Source: Desulfobacula toluolica Tol2 (GTDB lineage: Bacteria; Desulfobacterota; Desulfobacteria; Desulfobacterales; Desulfobacteraceae). Taken from it: DNA of 64,000 nt. Numbering within the stretch: position 1 is the stretch's first letter; every line of letters begins with the position of its first letter. This document shows positions 36,308 to 44,428 of this stretch, piece by piece. The notes under the pieces are model-generated. The model was given only the letters and a program-made list of their open reading frames with translations, did not search any database and had not been told where the DNA came from. The position numbers and the translations under genes were made by a program. The DNA is taken from the NCBI RefSeq assembly GCF_000307105.1, contig NC_018645.1, positions 3,730,001-3,794,000 on the forward strand, written 5' to 3'.

Positions 36308-37714
36308 TTACCATCGTCTTTCAAATTTCTTTCTCAAAACAACTGCCAATGAATTCATGGTAATCAAAAACAACAGCAAAACCATGATTGCAGCAGAAGT
36401 TCTTTCTAAAAATGCTCTTTCCGGACTGTCAGCCCATAAAAAGATCTGTACCGGTAAAACAGTTGAAGGATCTGTAACTCCCCCCGGAATATCCACAATA
36501 AATGCAACCATGCCGATCATGAGAAGCGGTGCGGTTTCACCAAGGGCCTGAGCCATGCCGATGATGGTTCCGGTCAGCATGCCCGGCAATGCCAGTGGCA
36601 AAACATGATGTGTTATCATCTGAGTTTTTGAAGCGCCCACACCCAAAGCTGCTTCTCGTATGGATGGAGGTACGGATTTCAAAGATGCCCTGCCGGCAAT
36701 AATAATTGTTGGCAAAGTCATCAAGGTCAGAACAAACCCGCCCACCAGGGGTGCAGACCGTGGCAAACCAAAGAAATTAAGAAAAACCGCCAGTCCCAGC
36801 AATCCGAAAACAATGGAAGGTACGGCGGCAAGATTGTTGATATTCACTTCAATCAGGTCTGTCCAGCGGTTTGTAGGTGCAAACTCTTCCAAGTAAACAG
36901 CAGATGCAACACCAATGGGAAAAGACAGCACCAAGGTGATCAAAAGGGTAAAAAAAGATCCTGTTGCAGCCCCGCAAATACCTGCCAGTTCAGGTTCTCT
37001 TGAGTCTCCTGCCGTGAAAAATGTCGTATTAAACTGCTTTCTTATCCTGCCTTGTTGTTCAAATGCATCAATCCAGGATATCTGATTATCTTTCAAACGA
37101 CGATCAACCTCCGGCCCATCCCTTTTAATATGCCCCTTAAAAAACATATCCACATCATCATCCGCCGGAACCCATACACGCAAGGTTTTGCCGATTATAT
37201 CAGGATTTTCTTTGACAAGATCCTGCAAATCATATGATGCGCCTGAGCTGACCAGACCATAAAGTTTTTTCTTGTCTTGCCGGGATGTCACTTCAGGAAA
37301 AGCGCTTCTAAGGGATGCCTTGACCATCCCATGGAAATCTGATGCCGCCAAATTATTGTTATCAATATATTCCGGATCAATAAAGACTTCTATCTCAATA
37401 AAAGTCTGTTGAAACGCCGTATACCCATTGGCAAAGATACTGACAAAAAGCAATGCAAGACAGATCAAACTCAGAACAATGGCCGACAGACCATACAGTT
37501 TAAAACGCTTTTCTTTGTTATATCGTTTGCTCAGGCCCTTCTGGACAATATCAATCGACCGTACTGACTCACCTGACTGTGCTGACTTATTTGACCGTAC
37601 CAATCCAATTGAATCATTGGACACACTTGAATCATTTGAATCATTGTATCCAGTTGACACTTTGGATCTGGACACTTTGGATCTGGACTCTTTGGATCTG
37701 TTTTTTTTATTCAT
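36308..37714 (-). CDS. pstA: Phosphate ABC transporter permease PstA, extended form
   Basis: 468 residues from the ATG at 37714, which has GGGAGCAGT upstream and overlaps the pstC stop by 8 bases; a slightly longer start lacks a site. The C-terminal 280 residues are a normal permease with an EAALGVGASKTQMITHHVLPLALPG loop (part of the EAA motif). The first 80 residues are a hydrophilic Ser/Lys/Asn-rich tail with a repeated five-residue unit (SRSKV), then one helix and a periplasmic insert of about 140 residues before the permease core. Confidence 0.88.
   Translation of the reverse strand: MNKKNRSKESRSKVSRSKVSTGYNDSNDSSVSNDSIGLVRSNKSAQSGESVRSIDIVQKGLSKRYNKEKRFKLYGLSAIVLSLICLALLFVSIFANGYTAFQQTFIEIEVFIDPEYIDNNNLAASDFHGMVKASLRSAFPEVTSRQDKKKLYGLVSSGASYDLQDLVKENPDIIGKTLRVWVPADDDVDMFFKGHIKRDGPEVDRRLKDNQISWIDAFEQQGRIRKQFNTTFFTAGDSREPELAGICGAATGSFFTLLITLVLSFPIGVASAVYLEEFAPTNRWTDLIEVNINNLAAVPSIVFGLLGLAVFLNFFGLPRSAPLVGGFVLTLMTLPTIIIAGRASLKSVPPSIREAALGVGASKTQMITHHVLPLALPGMLTGTIIGMAQALGETAPLLMIGMVAFIVDIPGGVTDPSTVLPVQIFLWADSPERAFLERTSAAIMVLLLFLITMNSLAVVLRKKFERRW
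37656..37700 (-). repeat. Three 15-bp tandem repeats in the 5' end of pstA
   Basis: The plus strand reads GACACTTTGGATCTG twice (37656-37670, 37671-37685) and GACTCTTTGGATCTG once (37686-37700). On the coding strand each unit adds five residues of a Ser/Arg/Lys tail, so copy-number changes keep the frame. Confidence 0.75.
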
Positions 37715-39095
37715 ACTGCTCCCTGTATTTTCGAACCACAATCAATGCAATGACATTTAAAATCAGAGTTGTTACAAACAGCATCAAGCCCAAAGCAAAT
37801 GCAGCAAGAGTTTTAGGGCTGTCAAATTCCTGATCACCAACCAGAAGCGTTACAATTTGCACAGTAACCGTTGTAACGGTTTTCAATGGATTCATCGTTA
37901 AATTGGCGGACAAACCCGCTGCCATCACAACAATCATGGTCTCGCCAATGGCTCTGGAAACAGCCAGAAGAACACCGCCGACAATTCCTGGAAGGGCTGC
38001 AGGCAAAATAACCTGCCGGATGGTTTCCGACTGTGTGGAACCAAGCCCGTATGCACCGTCCCTCAATGACTGTGGAACAGCATTGATCACGTCATCTGAA
38101 AGTGATGAAACAAAGGGAATGATCATAACCCCCATGACAAGGCCTGCTGCCAAGGCACTTTCACTTGATACATCAAGCCCTGCAGCAGCACCGGCATTTC
38201 GAATGGCGGGCGCCACCACCAGAGCGGCGAAAAAACCATATACAACAGTGGGTATACCTGCCAGTATTTCCAATAAAGGCTTTGCCACTGCCCTGAATTT
38301 TTTATTTGCATATTCCGACAGATAAATCGCAGACATAAGCCCTACAGGTACGGCAACAAACATGGCAATAGCCGAAATTAAAAGCGTGCCTGCAAAAACC
38401 GGTATGGCACCAAAAGCACCGGATGATCCCACCTGATCCGAACGGATCGCCATCTGGGGACTCCATTCCAGTCCAAACAAAAATTGCGTAATGGGAATTA
38501 TTTTAAAAAACCGGATGGCCTCATAAAGAACAGACAAAACAATACCAATGGTGGTAAAAATCGCAATGGTTGAGCAGGCGATCAAAACCCATTTAAGAAC
38601 CTTTTCCACATGATTTCTGGCTCTTAACTCAGGGGTAATTAATTTTTGAACGTATACAAGCCCTGCAATGGCAATGACAATGGCAATAACGGTGAGTGCA
38701 GCATGACTGACAAATTGCAGATGCTGATAATGTTCCGAAGCCTTTTGAATGGCGGGATTGACTTCTATTGAAACAATATTCCCGTTTACCAGGTTTTTGA
38801 TATCGTTCATGGTCAAAGTTAATTGGTCTTTGGGAAGCGATTTTATTTCAACAGGCAAATGAGACAGAACCATTTGTGCGATTAAAGTCGGTTCAAATGC
38901 CAGCCAGAATGAAAAAACCAGCACAGCCGGAATACCACACCAAAGCGCTGTTAAAGCACCATAATATCCCGGCCTGGAATGCAAAAATTTTGGCCCGCCG
39001 CTTTCTTTCACAACGAAAAAAGAGCGTTTTTTACCCAGATAATAGCCTATCATTGAAAGCAGCAATAATGTTATCAGCAAATGTAACGGTGTCAA
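37707..39095 (-). CDS. pstC: Phosphate ABC transporter permease PstC, extended form
   Basis: About 462 residues. The TTG at 39095 has AAAGAGG five bases upstream and begins MTPLHLLITLLLL; a TTG at 39125 in the same frame is an alternative. The C-terminal 290 residues form the permease domain with the loop RDGAYGLGSTQSETIRQVILPAALPG. Extra N-terminal helices and a periplasmic insert of about 100 residues make it longer than the E. coli protein. First gene of the pst run; no clear Pho box could be identified upstream. Confidence 0.88.
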   Translation of the reverse strand: MTPLHLLITLLLLSMIGYYLGKKRSFFVVKESGGPKFLHSRPGYYGALTALWCGIPAVLVFSFWLAFEPTLIAQMVLSHLPVEIKSLPKDQLTLTMNDIKNLVNGNIVSIEVNPAIQKASEHYQHLQFVSHAALTVIAIVIAIAGLVYVQKLITPELRARNHVEKVLKWVLIACSTIAIFTTIGIVLSVLYEAIRFFKIIPITQFLFGLEWSPQMAIRSDQVGSSGAFGAIPVFAGTLLISAIAMFVAVPVGLMSAIYLSEYANKKFRAVAKPLLEILAGIPTVVYGFFAALVVAPAIRNAGAAAGLDVSSESALAAGLVMGVMIIPFVSSLSDDVINAVPQSLRDGAYGLGSTQSETIRQVILPAALPGIVGGVLLAVSRAIGETMIVVMAAGLSANLTMNPLKTVTTVTVQIVTLLVGDQEFDSPKTLAAFALGLMLFVTTLILNVIALIVVRKYREQYE

Positions 39096-39311
39096 AACAA
39101 CCTCTTTTAATTTGTTTAAAATCAAAACTTACTCTGCAAAGATAACTTAAATTTATTAGTTGATTTTTAATAAACGGTTAGAAGATGATTAGAAAAAATA
39201 AAAAAGCATAATAGAATCCTGGGCCGGGCCGGATGATCATTTACGGCAGCTAATAATTGTAGAGAGGCATTCTCTATGCTTCCAGATTGAAATAATTTCT
39301 TTTTTATCGTA

Positions 39312-39330
39312 TGTGAACATTTGTGAACAT
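39312..39330 (+). promoter_or_regulatory. Direct repeat TGTGAACAT, possible operator
   Basis: TGTGAACAT occurs at 39312-39320 and again at 39322-39330, one helical turn apart, in the gap between divergent pstC and the PH-domain gene. Two direct repeats with about 10-11 bp spacing are the layout bound by OmpR/PhoB-class response regulators. The sequence is not a close match to the E. coli Pho box, so the regulator is unknown. Confidence 0.4.
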
Positions 39331-39392
39331 TATTTTTACTGTTATCTTAAATTAAACGCAAATGATAAATCAAATATTTGAAGGGACTTGAA

Positions 39393-39770
39393 ATGGGTAT
39401 TTTAAACGGTTTATTAGGCAATGCAACCGAAGTTAAAGTGGAGGATCTACAAAAAGAACTAAACCCGATATTGGCTGATGGGGAATCTATAGAAATGGCC
39501 TATAAAGTACTGAGAGATATGTACGTTTTCACAAACAAAAGATTATTGCTTATTGATAAACAGGGGCTTACAGGGAAAAAGGTCGATTATCACACTATCC
39601 CTTATAAATCGATATCACATTTTGCAGTAGAGACAGCCGGGCATTTTGATATGGATGCAGAATTAAAAATTTGGATATCAAGCTCAAAAGATCCCATTAT
39701 AAAAACATTGAAAAAGGGTACGGATGTTGTTGGAATTCAAAAAGCAATGGCCAATTTTATGTTCAATTAA
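39393..39770 (+). CDS. Bacterial PH-domain protein (YvbH-like)
   Basis: 125 residues from the ATG at 39393, which has GAAGGGAC upstream; a TTG five codons earlier overlaps the site. The protein is a single bacterial PH domain: MYVFTNKRLLLIDKQGLTGKKVDYHTIPYKSI is the typical central stretch, with a C-terminal helix (VVGIQKAMANFMF). Members may bind lipids or proteins at the membrane but have no settled function. It is a single gene with its own upstream region. Confidence 0.75.
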   Translation: MGILNGLLGNATEVKVEDLQKELNPILADGESIEMAYKVLRDMYVFTNKRLLLIDKQGLTGKKVDYHTIPYKSISHFAVETAGHFDMDAELKIWISSSKDPIIKTLKKGTDVVGIQKAMANFMFN

Positions 39771-40136
39771 TATCAGGGATTGCAAAAAGGACTCTGCAAA
39801 ATAAAGCCGTTTAATAAAAGGAATTTTATTAGAAGAAAAAGAACCCTATATGTAAGCCCCTTTAATGGTAAACTCATGGGGCACATGAGTATGAATCCGA
39901 TTTAAAATGATCGTATAAGGATTTTGTCAGGGCGTATCAGCCCCATGCGGTAGGAGCCAGGACGGAATCTTGCGAGCTAAAAGGTTAAAAATATTTTTTT
40001 GGGGTTGTGGGAATGATCTTTTTTGTTAAAATTTTTAAGTCTGGAATAATCAAGGTAAAACTTGCCCGGTGTCACCTATATGTCACATGGAACAAAAAAA
40101 GGTTTTCAGTATTTGCTTAAAAACCCTTGATATCAG
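39771..40136. other. Intergenic stretch beside tRNA-Arg, nothing firmly identified
   Basis: About 365 bases. A GC-richer patch at roughly 39925-39980 contrasts with its AT-rich surroundings and could be a remnant of a foreign element or an RNA, but I recognise neither. A hairpin GCCCC...GGGGC lies near 39857-39882. No integrase or clear attachment repeat is seen. Confidence 0.35.
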
Positions 40137-40213
40137 TGGCACGCCCGGAGGGATTCGAACCCCCGACCTATGGATTCGAAGTCCAGCGCTCTATCCAGCT
40201 GAGCTACGGGCGC
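40137..40213 (-). tRNA. tRNA-Arg (anticodon UCG)
   Basis: The minus strand gives a complete cloverleaf: acceptor GCGCCCG pairing with CGGGCGT, D-arm TAGCTCAGCTGGATAGAGC, anticodon loop CTTCGAA with anticodon TCG, T-arm GGGGGTTCGAATCCC and an encoded CCA end (plus strand TGG at 40137-40139). It reads CGA/CGN arginine codons. Confidence 0.95.
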
Positions 40214-40294
40214 ACAGGTTTGTGAAGTCGATATTAGATAGCACAATGAAATTTATTGTGCAATGGTATACTTGCTTTTTATATAAAAGAAATT

Positions 40295-40705
40295 CTAACC
40301 TTTTGGAATAATAATTTTTTCATTTTTGGCAGCCCTTTTTTTTTGCATTTCATGGAATTTATTTTTCTCATGATTAATTTTTTTTATCACCATAAACGAT
40401 GCATCCAGTTGATCAGATGATTTAATCTGTGGATTCTCAAAAACCAATTCAATTCTTTTTAAATCCTTTGATATGATTTCATATTTTTTGTTTTGCAAAT
40501 CGCTACGAATATTTTTAATAAAATGCTGAAATACCGTTTTGTTGTTTAAAAATTTATCATGGCTGATCATATAATTGATTTCAGGCAATACAACCCCAAA
40601 ACCAAGCAGAAAAACCAAAAGAAAAACGATACGCAACCAAATTTGTTTTGCAACAATTAATCCAATTATTGTTACGGCTAAAAATAGCAGGATCAATAAG
40701 TTCAT
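40295..40705 (-). CDS. Small membrane protein of unknown function
   Basis: 136 residues. The N-terminal 45 residues form one or two membrane helices ([17 protein letters not shown], then [15 protein letters not shown]), followed by a charged cytoplasmic or periplasmic part with predicted helices. I do not recognise a family. It lies 9 bases after the dead dehydrogenase on the same strand and may have been co-transcribed with it. GGGAAAGG lies about 16 bases upstream, further than ideal. Confidence 0.5.
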   Translation of the reverse strand: MNLLILLFLAVTIIGLIVAKQIWLRIVFLLVFLLGFGVVLPEINYMISHDKFLNNKTVFQHFIKNIRSDLQNKKYEIISKDLKRIELVFENPQIKSSDQLDASFMVIKKINHEKNKFHEMQKKRAAKNEKIIIPKG

Positions 40706-40713
40706 AATCTTTA

Positions 40714-41432
40714 TTACGCCTTTCCCATCTGGTTTACAGGTGTTTTACCGTTTGCAATAAAATTGATATTTTTTGCTACCAATTTTGCGATTCCCTGCAT
40801 GGAAACATCTGTTGCACCACCGATATGGGGTGTTGCCATGACATTGTATTGAAACATATCATCTTCAGGGTCAGGGGGTTCTTCCCAGAAGACATCAAGA
40901 CCTGCACCTGCAATAACTTTTGATTTTAAGGCCGATTTTAAAGCCTTGTAATCCACAAGGCCTCCCCTGGATACATTGATAAGAAATACCCCCGGTTTCA
41001 TTATTTTAAATGTGTCATGATTGATGAAAGCCCCATGGGGCCTCCCATGATTCGATTTTTCAAGCTGTCTTTCATCATTTCAGTATTTCGTGATAACCCT
41101 ATCATTAAATAGATAGCAAGTTCTGCAACAGAATCGGCATTTCCTGAGACATCAGTGGGAACATTTGCAACAAAAATTCCACGTTTGCGGGCAGCATTAA
41201 TATCCACCAGTTCAAGGCCTGCACCGCATTGCTGGATCAGTTGAAGTTTGTCGGCTGTTTTAAGTGTCTCCTCGGTCACTCTTGACATTGTTGGAATTAA
41301 AACATCAATACCGGACAAATCTGTAATTTCAAAACGACCCTCTGCAATAAACTCATGACCAGGCAATATTTTTTTCACTCGGTTCAAAAAACCACCCCAT
41401 GCATCTTCAGACGCTGCAAACAATATTTTCAA
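40714..41432 (-). pseudogene. D-isomer 2-hydroxyacid dehydrogenase, broken by internal deletion
   Basis: Starting at a TTG with AGGAGG upstream, the first 140 codons give a typical catalytic domain (LQLIQQCGAGLELVDINAAR, NADSVAELAIYLMIG). The frame then shifts and resumes as NHDTFKIMKPGVFLINVSRGGLVDYKAL with GAGLDVFWEEPP and the catalytic His in ATPHIGG. The whole nucleotide-binding GxGxxG section, about 100 residues, is missing at the junction near GGPMGLS. An enzyme without it cannot bind NAD, so this is a dead gene caused by one deletion. It is divergent from the dimethylmalate-type cluster. Confidence 0.82.
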
Positions 41433-41580
41433 TCAATGCCTCCTGTATTATTCAATGATGCCCCTTTTGAATTATAACCTCATCAATTATTTTAAAAAAT
41501 CTATCTTGCCACAATCTGGAAATATAAACGAGCAATAGGTCTTATACAAGAATTCTTTAATCCTTTGATTTTAATTTTGC

Positions 41581-41690
41581 ATAACTGCCACGGCCAGACT
41601 TAGTATTTCATTCAAAATTTGCCCGTAATAAAAATTAAAAATCTCTGTATAGTTGTTTTAAGGATAGTTTTTTTAAGGCTTTCATATAAA
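41581..41690 (-). repeat. Double-hairpin intergenic repeat, copy 6 (upstream of the XRE-cupin gene)
   Basis: Contains ATAACTGCCACGGCCAGAC, then TTTGCCCGTAATAA, and ends with GGCTTTCATATAAA, the same order as the other reversed copies. The left arm is longer and more diverged. It occupies much of the gap between the dead dehydrogenase and the regulator. Confidence 0.6.
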
Positions 41691-41730
41691 CAAATTGACT
41701 TTCGTTTGCTCACAGTGTACAAAAATTTTC

Positions 41731-42327
41731 ATGAAAGATGTAGAACAAGAAACAAAAAAAATGGAAGATGCTATTGCCAAGCGGATTAGAGAGCTTCGCA
41801 AGGACAGGGGATGGACTTTGGGAAAACTTGCTGAAATTACAGGCTTGTCCAAAAGTTACCTGTCCCAGATAGAAAATCATGAAAAAACTCCTACAATCGG
41901 GACGTTAACCAAAATTGCTTATGCTTTGGGGGAGAATGTACAATCTTTTTGGAATCTTGAAAAAGATGATGATGAAGAAAAAATGACCATGGTTCGTTCT
42001 TCCGAAAGACGCCCCATTATCCATCCGGGTGCAACCAGTGGTTATTCTTATGAATCCATAAGTTTTAAAAAACCGGATAGAATTATGGACGGCTATATTG
42101 TTACCTTGGAGCCGGGTATGACCAAAGAGCCCATGATACATGAGGGCCAGGAGATGGTTTATATGCTGGAAGGACGCAAGGAATTCATATATGACGGCAA
42201 ATCCTTTATAGCTCAAAAAGGTGATTGTCTTTATTTTGATTCCGACCGGCCTCATCTGGGACGAAGCCTTGACGATAAGCCTGCACGCATGCTGGTTGTG
42301 TTTGTCAACCCCCGCAGGCAGGATTAA
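41731..42327 (+). CDS. XRE-family regulator with C-terminal cupin
   Basis: About 198 residues from the ATG at 41731; ribosome sites are weak for every candidate start and the ATG at 41761 is also possible. The HTH domain IAKRIRELRKDRGWTLGKLAE ... LSKSYLSQIENHEKTPT is followed by a cupin (about 115-190; GMTKEPMIHEGQEMVYMLEGRKEF, GDCLYFDSDRPH) that senses a small molecule. It lies directly upstream of, and in the same direction as, the dimethylmalate-type genes and is the likely local regulator of that cluster. Confidence 0.85.
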   Translation: MKDVEQETKKMEDAIAKRIRELRKDRGWTLGKLAEITGLSKSYLSQIENHEKTPTIGTLTKIAYALGENVQSFWNLEKDDDEEKMTMVRSSERRPIIHPGATSGYSYESISFKKPDRIMDGYIVTLEPGMTKEPMIHEGQEMVYMLEGRKEFIYDGKSFIAQKGDCLYFDSDRPHLGRSLDDKPARMLVVFVNPRRQD

Positions 42328-42338
42328 CAAAAAACATA

Positions 42339-42371
42339 CCTGTTTTGTTCACTATCAGCAAACAGAACGGG
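42339..42371 (+). promoter_or_regulatory. Eleven-base-pair hairpin upstream of the lyase gene
   Basis: CCTGTTTTGTT at 42339-42349 pairs with AACAGAACGGG at 42361-42371 (11 pairs including two G-U, 11-base loop), 28 bases before the lyase start. No T-run follows, so it is not a standard terminator; it could be an operator for the adjacent regulator or a processing site. Confidence 0.35.
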
Positions 42372-42399
42372 TAAAAACGATCACGAGGGCCAAAAAAAC

Positions 42400-43263
42400 A
42401 TGAAAAAAACGACTCAACTGAAAAATTTAATTCTTGACAATGAAATCTTAGTAATGCCCGGAGCCCATGATGTACTCACTGCAAAAGTTATTCAGGATGT
42501 TGGATTTAAAGCAGTTACTCTTGGGGGATATGCAAGTACGGCAGCATTGCTTGGAAGGCCGGACGGTTCATTTTTAACCCTGACGGAGATGGCTGATTAT
42601 ATCGGGAATATGGCAGATGCCGTTGATATACCGCTTCTTGCCGATGGTGATACCGGTCACGGCGGTGTACTCAATGTCCAGAGAACCGTAAAAAAACTGG
42701 AGATGCTCGGGGCGGCAGGCATGTTTATTGAAGATCAGCTTTTTCCCAAACGATGCGGCCATATGGAAGGCAAGCAAGTTGTTGAAAAAGAAGAAATGAT
42801 TGCCAAAATCAAAGCCGCACTTGACGTCAGAAAAGATGATGATTTCATCATGATGGCCAGAACAGATGCCCTGGCGGTTCATGGACTTGACGATGCCATT
42901 GAAAGGGTTAACCTTTACCGTGAAGCCGGTGCAGACATGGTTTTTATTGAAGCCCCCACTACAAAAGAAGAAATGATCCGTATCAACCGGGAAGTGGATG
43001 CCCCTACCCTGGCCAATAATATCGAAGGAGGCAAAACTCCTCTGTTGTCGGCAAAAGAACTTGAAGAAATCGGATATAATGTAGTGGTTTTTCCGGTGGC
43101 ATCAACCTATGCCATAAAAAAAGCAGTTACCGGCCTTATGACTGAGATCAAGAACACCGGAAGTTCCAAAGGCTTTCTGGATAATATGGTGACCTTTGAT
43201 GAGTTTAATAAATTCATGGGCCTTGAAGAAATGCGCGAGCTGGAGCTGAGTTTTTACAAATAA
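42400..43263 (+). CDS. Isocitrate lyase/PEP mutase-family lyase, probable 2,3-dimethylmalate lyase
   Basis: 287 residues. The family's Mg2+-binding and catalytic parts are clear: LLADGDTGHGG, FIEDQLFPKRCGHMEGK (catalytic Cys in the KRCGH loop of true lyases, not of PEP mutases) and MMARTDALAVHGLDDAIER. The enzyme would split a 2-hydroxy-dicarboxylate into pyruvate and a short acid. With a methylitaconate-isomerase-like gene and an aconitase-type pair next to it, dimethylmalate (giving propionate and pyruvate) is the best guess; 2-methylisocitrate is the alternative. A CGAGGG site lies upstream. Confidence 0.75.
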   Translation: MKKTTQLKNLILDNEILVMPGAHDVLTAKVIQDVGFKAVTLGGYASTAALLGRPDGSFLTLTEMADYIGNMADAVDIPLLADGDTGHGGVLNVQRTVKKLEMLGAAGMFIEDQLFPKRCGHMEGKQVVEKEEMIAKIKAALDVRKDDDFIMMARTDALAVHGLDDAIERVNLYREAGADMVFIEAPTTKEEMIRINREVDAPTLANNIEGGKTPLLSAKELEEIGYNVVVFPVASTYAIKKAVTGLMTEIKNTGSSKGFLDNMVTFDEFNKFMGLEEMRELELSFYK

Positions 43264-43295
43264 TTGTCAACCCTGATTCTTAAGAGAGCATACTC

Positions 43296-44408
43296 ATGAA
43301 CAAATTACAATGTGTCATCATGCGGGGCGGTACAAGCAAAGGTGTTTTTTTTCATGCAAATGAGTTGCCCCTGGATATTGAAAAAAGAACCCAAACAATT
43401 CTTCGGGTTATGGGAAGTCCTGATAAACGGCAGGTTGACGGATTGGGCGGGGCTGATATTTTAAGTTCCAAATCAGTCATCATAGGCCCGTCAAGCCGTC
43501 CTGATGCAGATATAGATTATATATTCGGCCAAGTGGGAATTACAAATGCTACAGTGGATTTTAATACTCTTTGTGGCAATCTTACGGCTGCTGTTGCACC
43601 ATTTGCAATTGATGAAGGGCTTGTCAAGTGCGTTGAACCCTATACGAATGTGAGAATATGGTGCCCCACAGTAGAGCGTTATCTGGGAGCCACCGTGGAA
43701 GTAAATAACGGAAAGGCCGTTTACCACGGGGATTATAAAATGGATGGCGTGCCTGGCACGGGTTCTAAAATTCCCATTGACTTTTCAGATACGGCAGGTT
43801 TGATAACAGGCAGTTTGCTTCCAACAGGTAATCTCACTGACGTAATATCTGTGGAAGGGGCAGGTGATATCGAAGTCTCTGTTGTTGATGTTTCAACGGT
43901 TGTGGCATTTGTACGGGGAAAAGATCTGGGCCTTGACGGCAGTGAAACCCCTGAAATACACGACAGCAATAAAGATCTGATCAACAGGATGGAGGCCATA
44001 AGGCTCAAGGTTGCCCAATTAACGGATCTTGCCGGAAGAAGCCCGCTTTTACCCATGCTGGCTGTTGTGCGCTCACCCATGGATTATAAAAATTATGTGT
44101 CTGGTGACGATGTTTTTGCTCAAGATTTTGATATTATGGCCAAGGTCTATGCTGCGGGCATGATGCATAAGGCATACCCTGTTACAGGTGCCATTGCAAC
44201 AGGTACGGCAGCTAAAATTCCCGGCACCATTGCCCATGAATGTGTCCCGGCAGGCAAGGCAACAAATGATGAAGTTGTCATTGGTCATTTCTCCGGCCTG
44301 CTTCCCATGAGGGTGGGCGGACAATTTAAAGAGAATGGCTTTGAACTGGAAACTGCCGAAATTTTTCGTACTGCACGCCGTATTATGGAAGGCAGCGTTT
44401 ATATATAA
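43296..44408 (+). CDS. PrpF-family isomerase, probable methylitaconate delta-isomerase
   Basis: 370 residues of the PrpF / 4-oxalomesaconate tautomerase / methylitaconate isomerase family. The diaminopimelate-epimerase-like double barrel is marked by MRGGTSKGVFF at the start, FNTLCGNLTAAVAPFA and later KIPGTIAHECVPAGK. These enzymes move a C=C bond next to a carboxylate without cofactor. GAGAG precedes the ATG, 32 bases after the lyase. Its company (lyase plus hydratase pair) fits methylitaconate to dimethylmaleate; aconitate isomerisation with AcnD is less likely because no methylcitrate synthase is here. Confidence 0.78.
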   Translation: MNKLQCVIMRGGTSKGVFFHANELPLDIEKRTQTILRVMGSPDKRQVDGLGGADILSSKSVIIGPSSRPDADIDYIFGQVGITNATVDFNTLCGNLTAAVAPFAIDEGLVKCVEPYTNVRIWCPTVERYLGATVEVNNGKAVYHGDYKMDGVPGTGSKIPIDFSDTAGLITGSLLPTGNLTDVISVEGAGDIEVSVVDVSTVVAFVRGKDLGLDGSETPEIHDSNKDLINRMEAIRLKVAQLTDLAGRSPLLPMLAVVRSPMDYKNYVSGDDVFAQDFDIMAKVYAAGMMHKAYPVTGAIATGTAAKIPGTIAHECVPAGKATNDEVVIGHFSGLLPMRVGGQFKENGFELETAEIFRTARRIMEGSVYI

Positions 44409-44428
44409 AAAAAGCCGGAGAAAATTAA

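Noticed and set aside
40069-40311. 80-codon plus-strand frame over the tRNA
   Set aside because: It is the antisense of tRNA-Arg and its flanks; the internal [25 protein letters not shown] is the familiar false protein made by antisense tRNA sequence.
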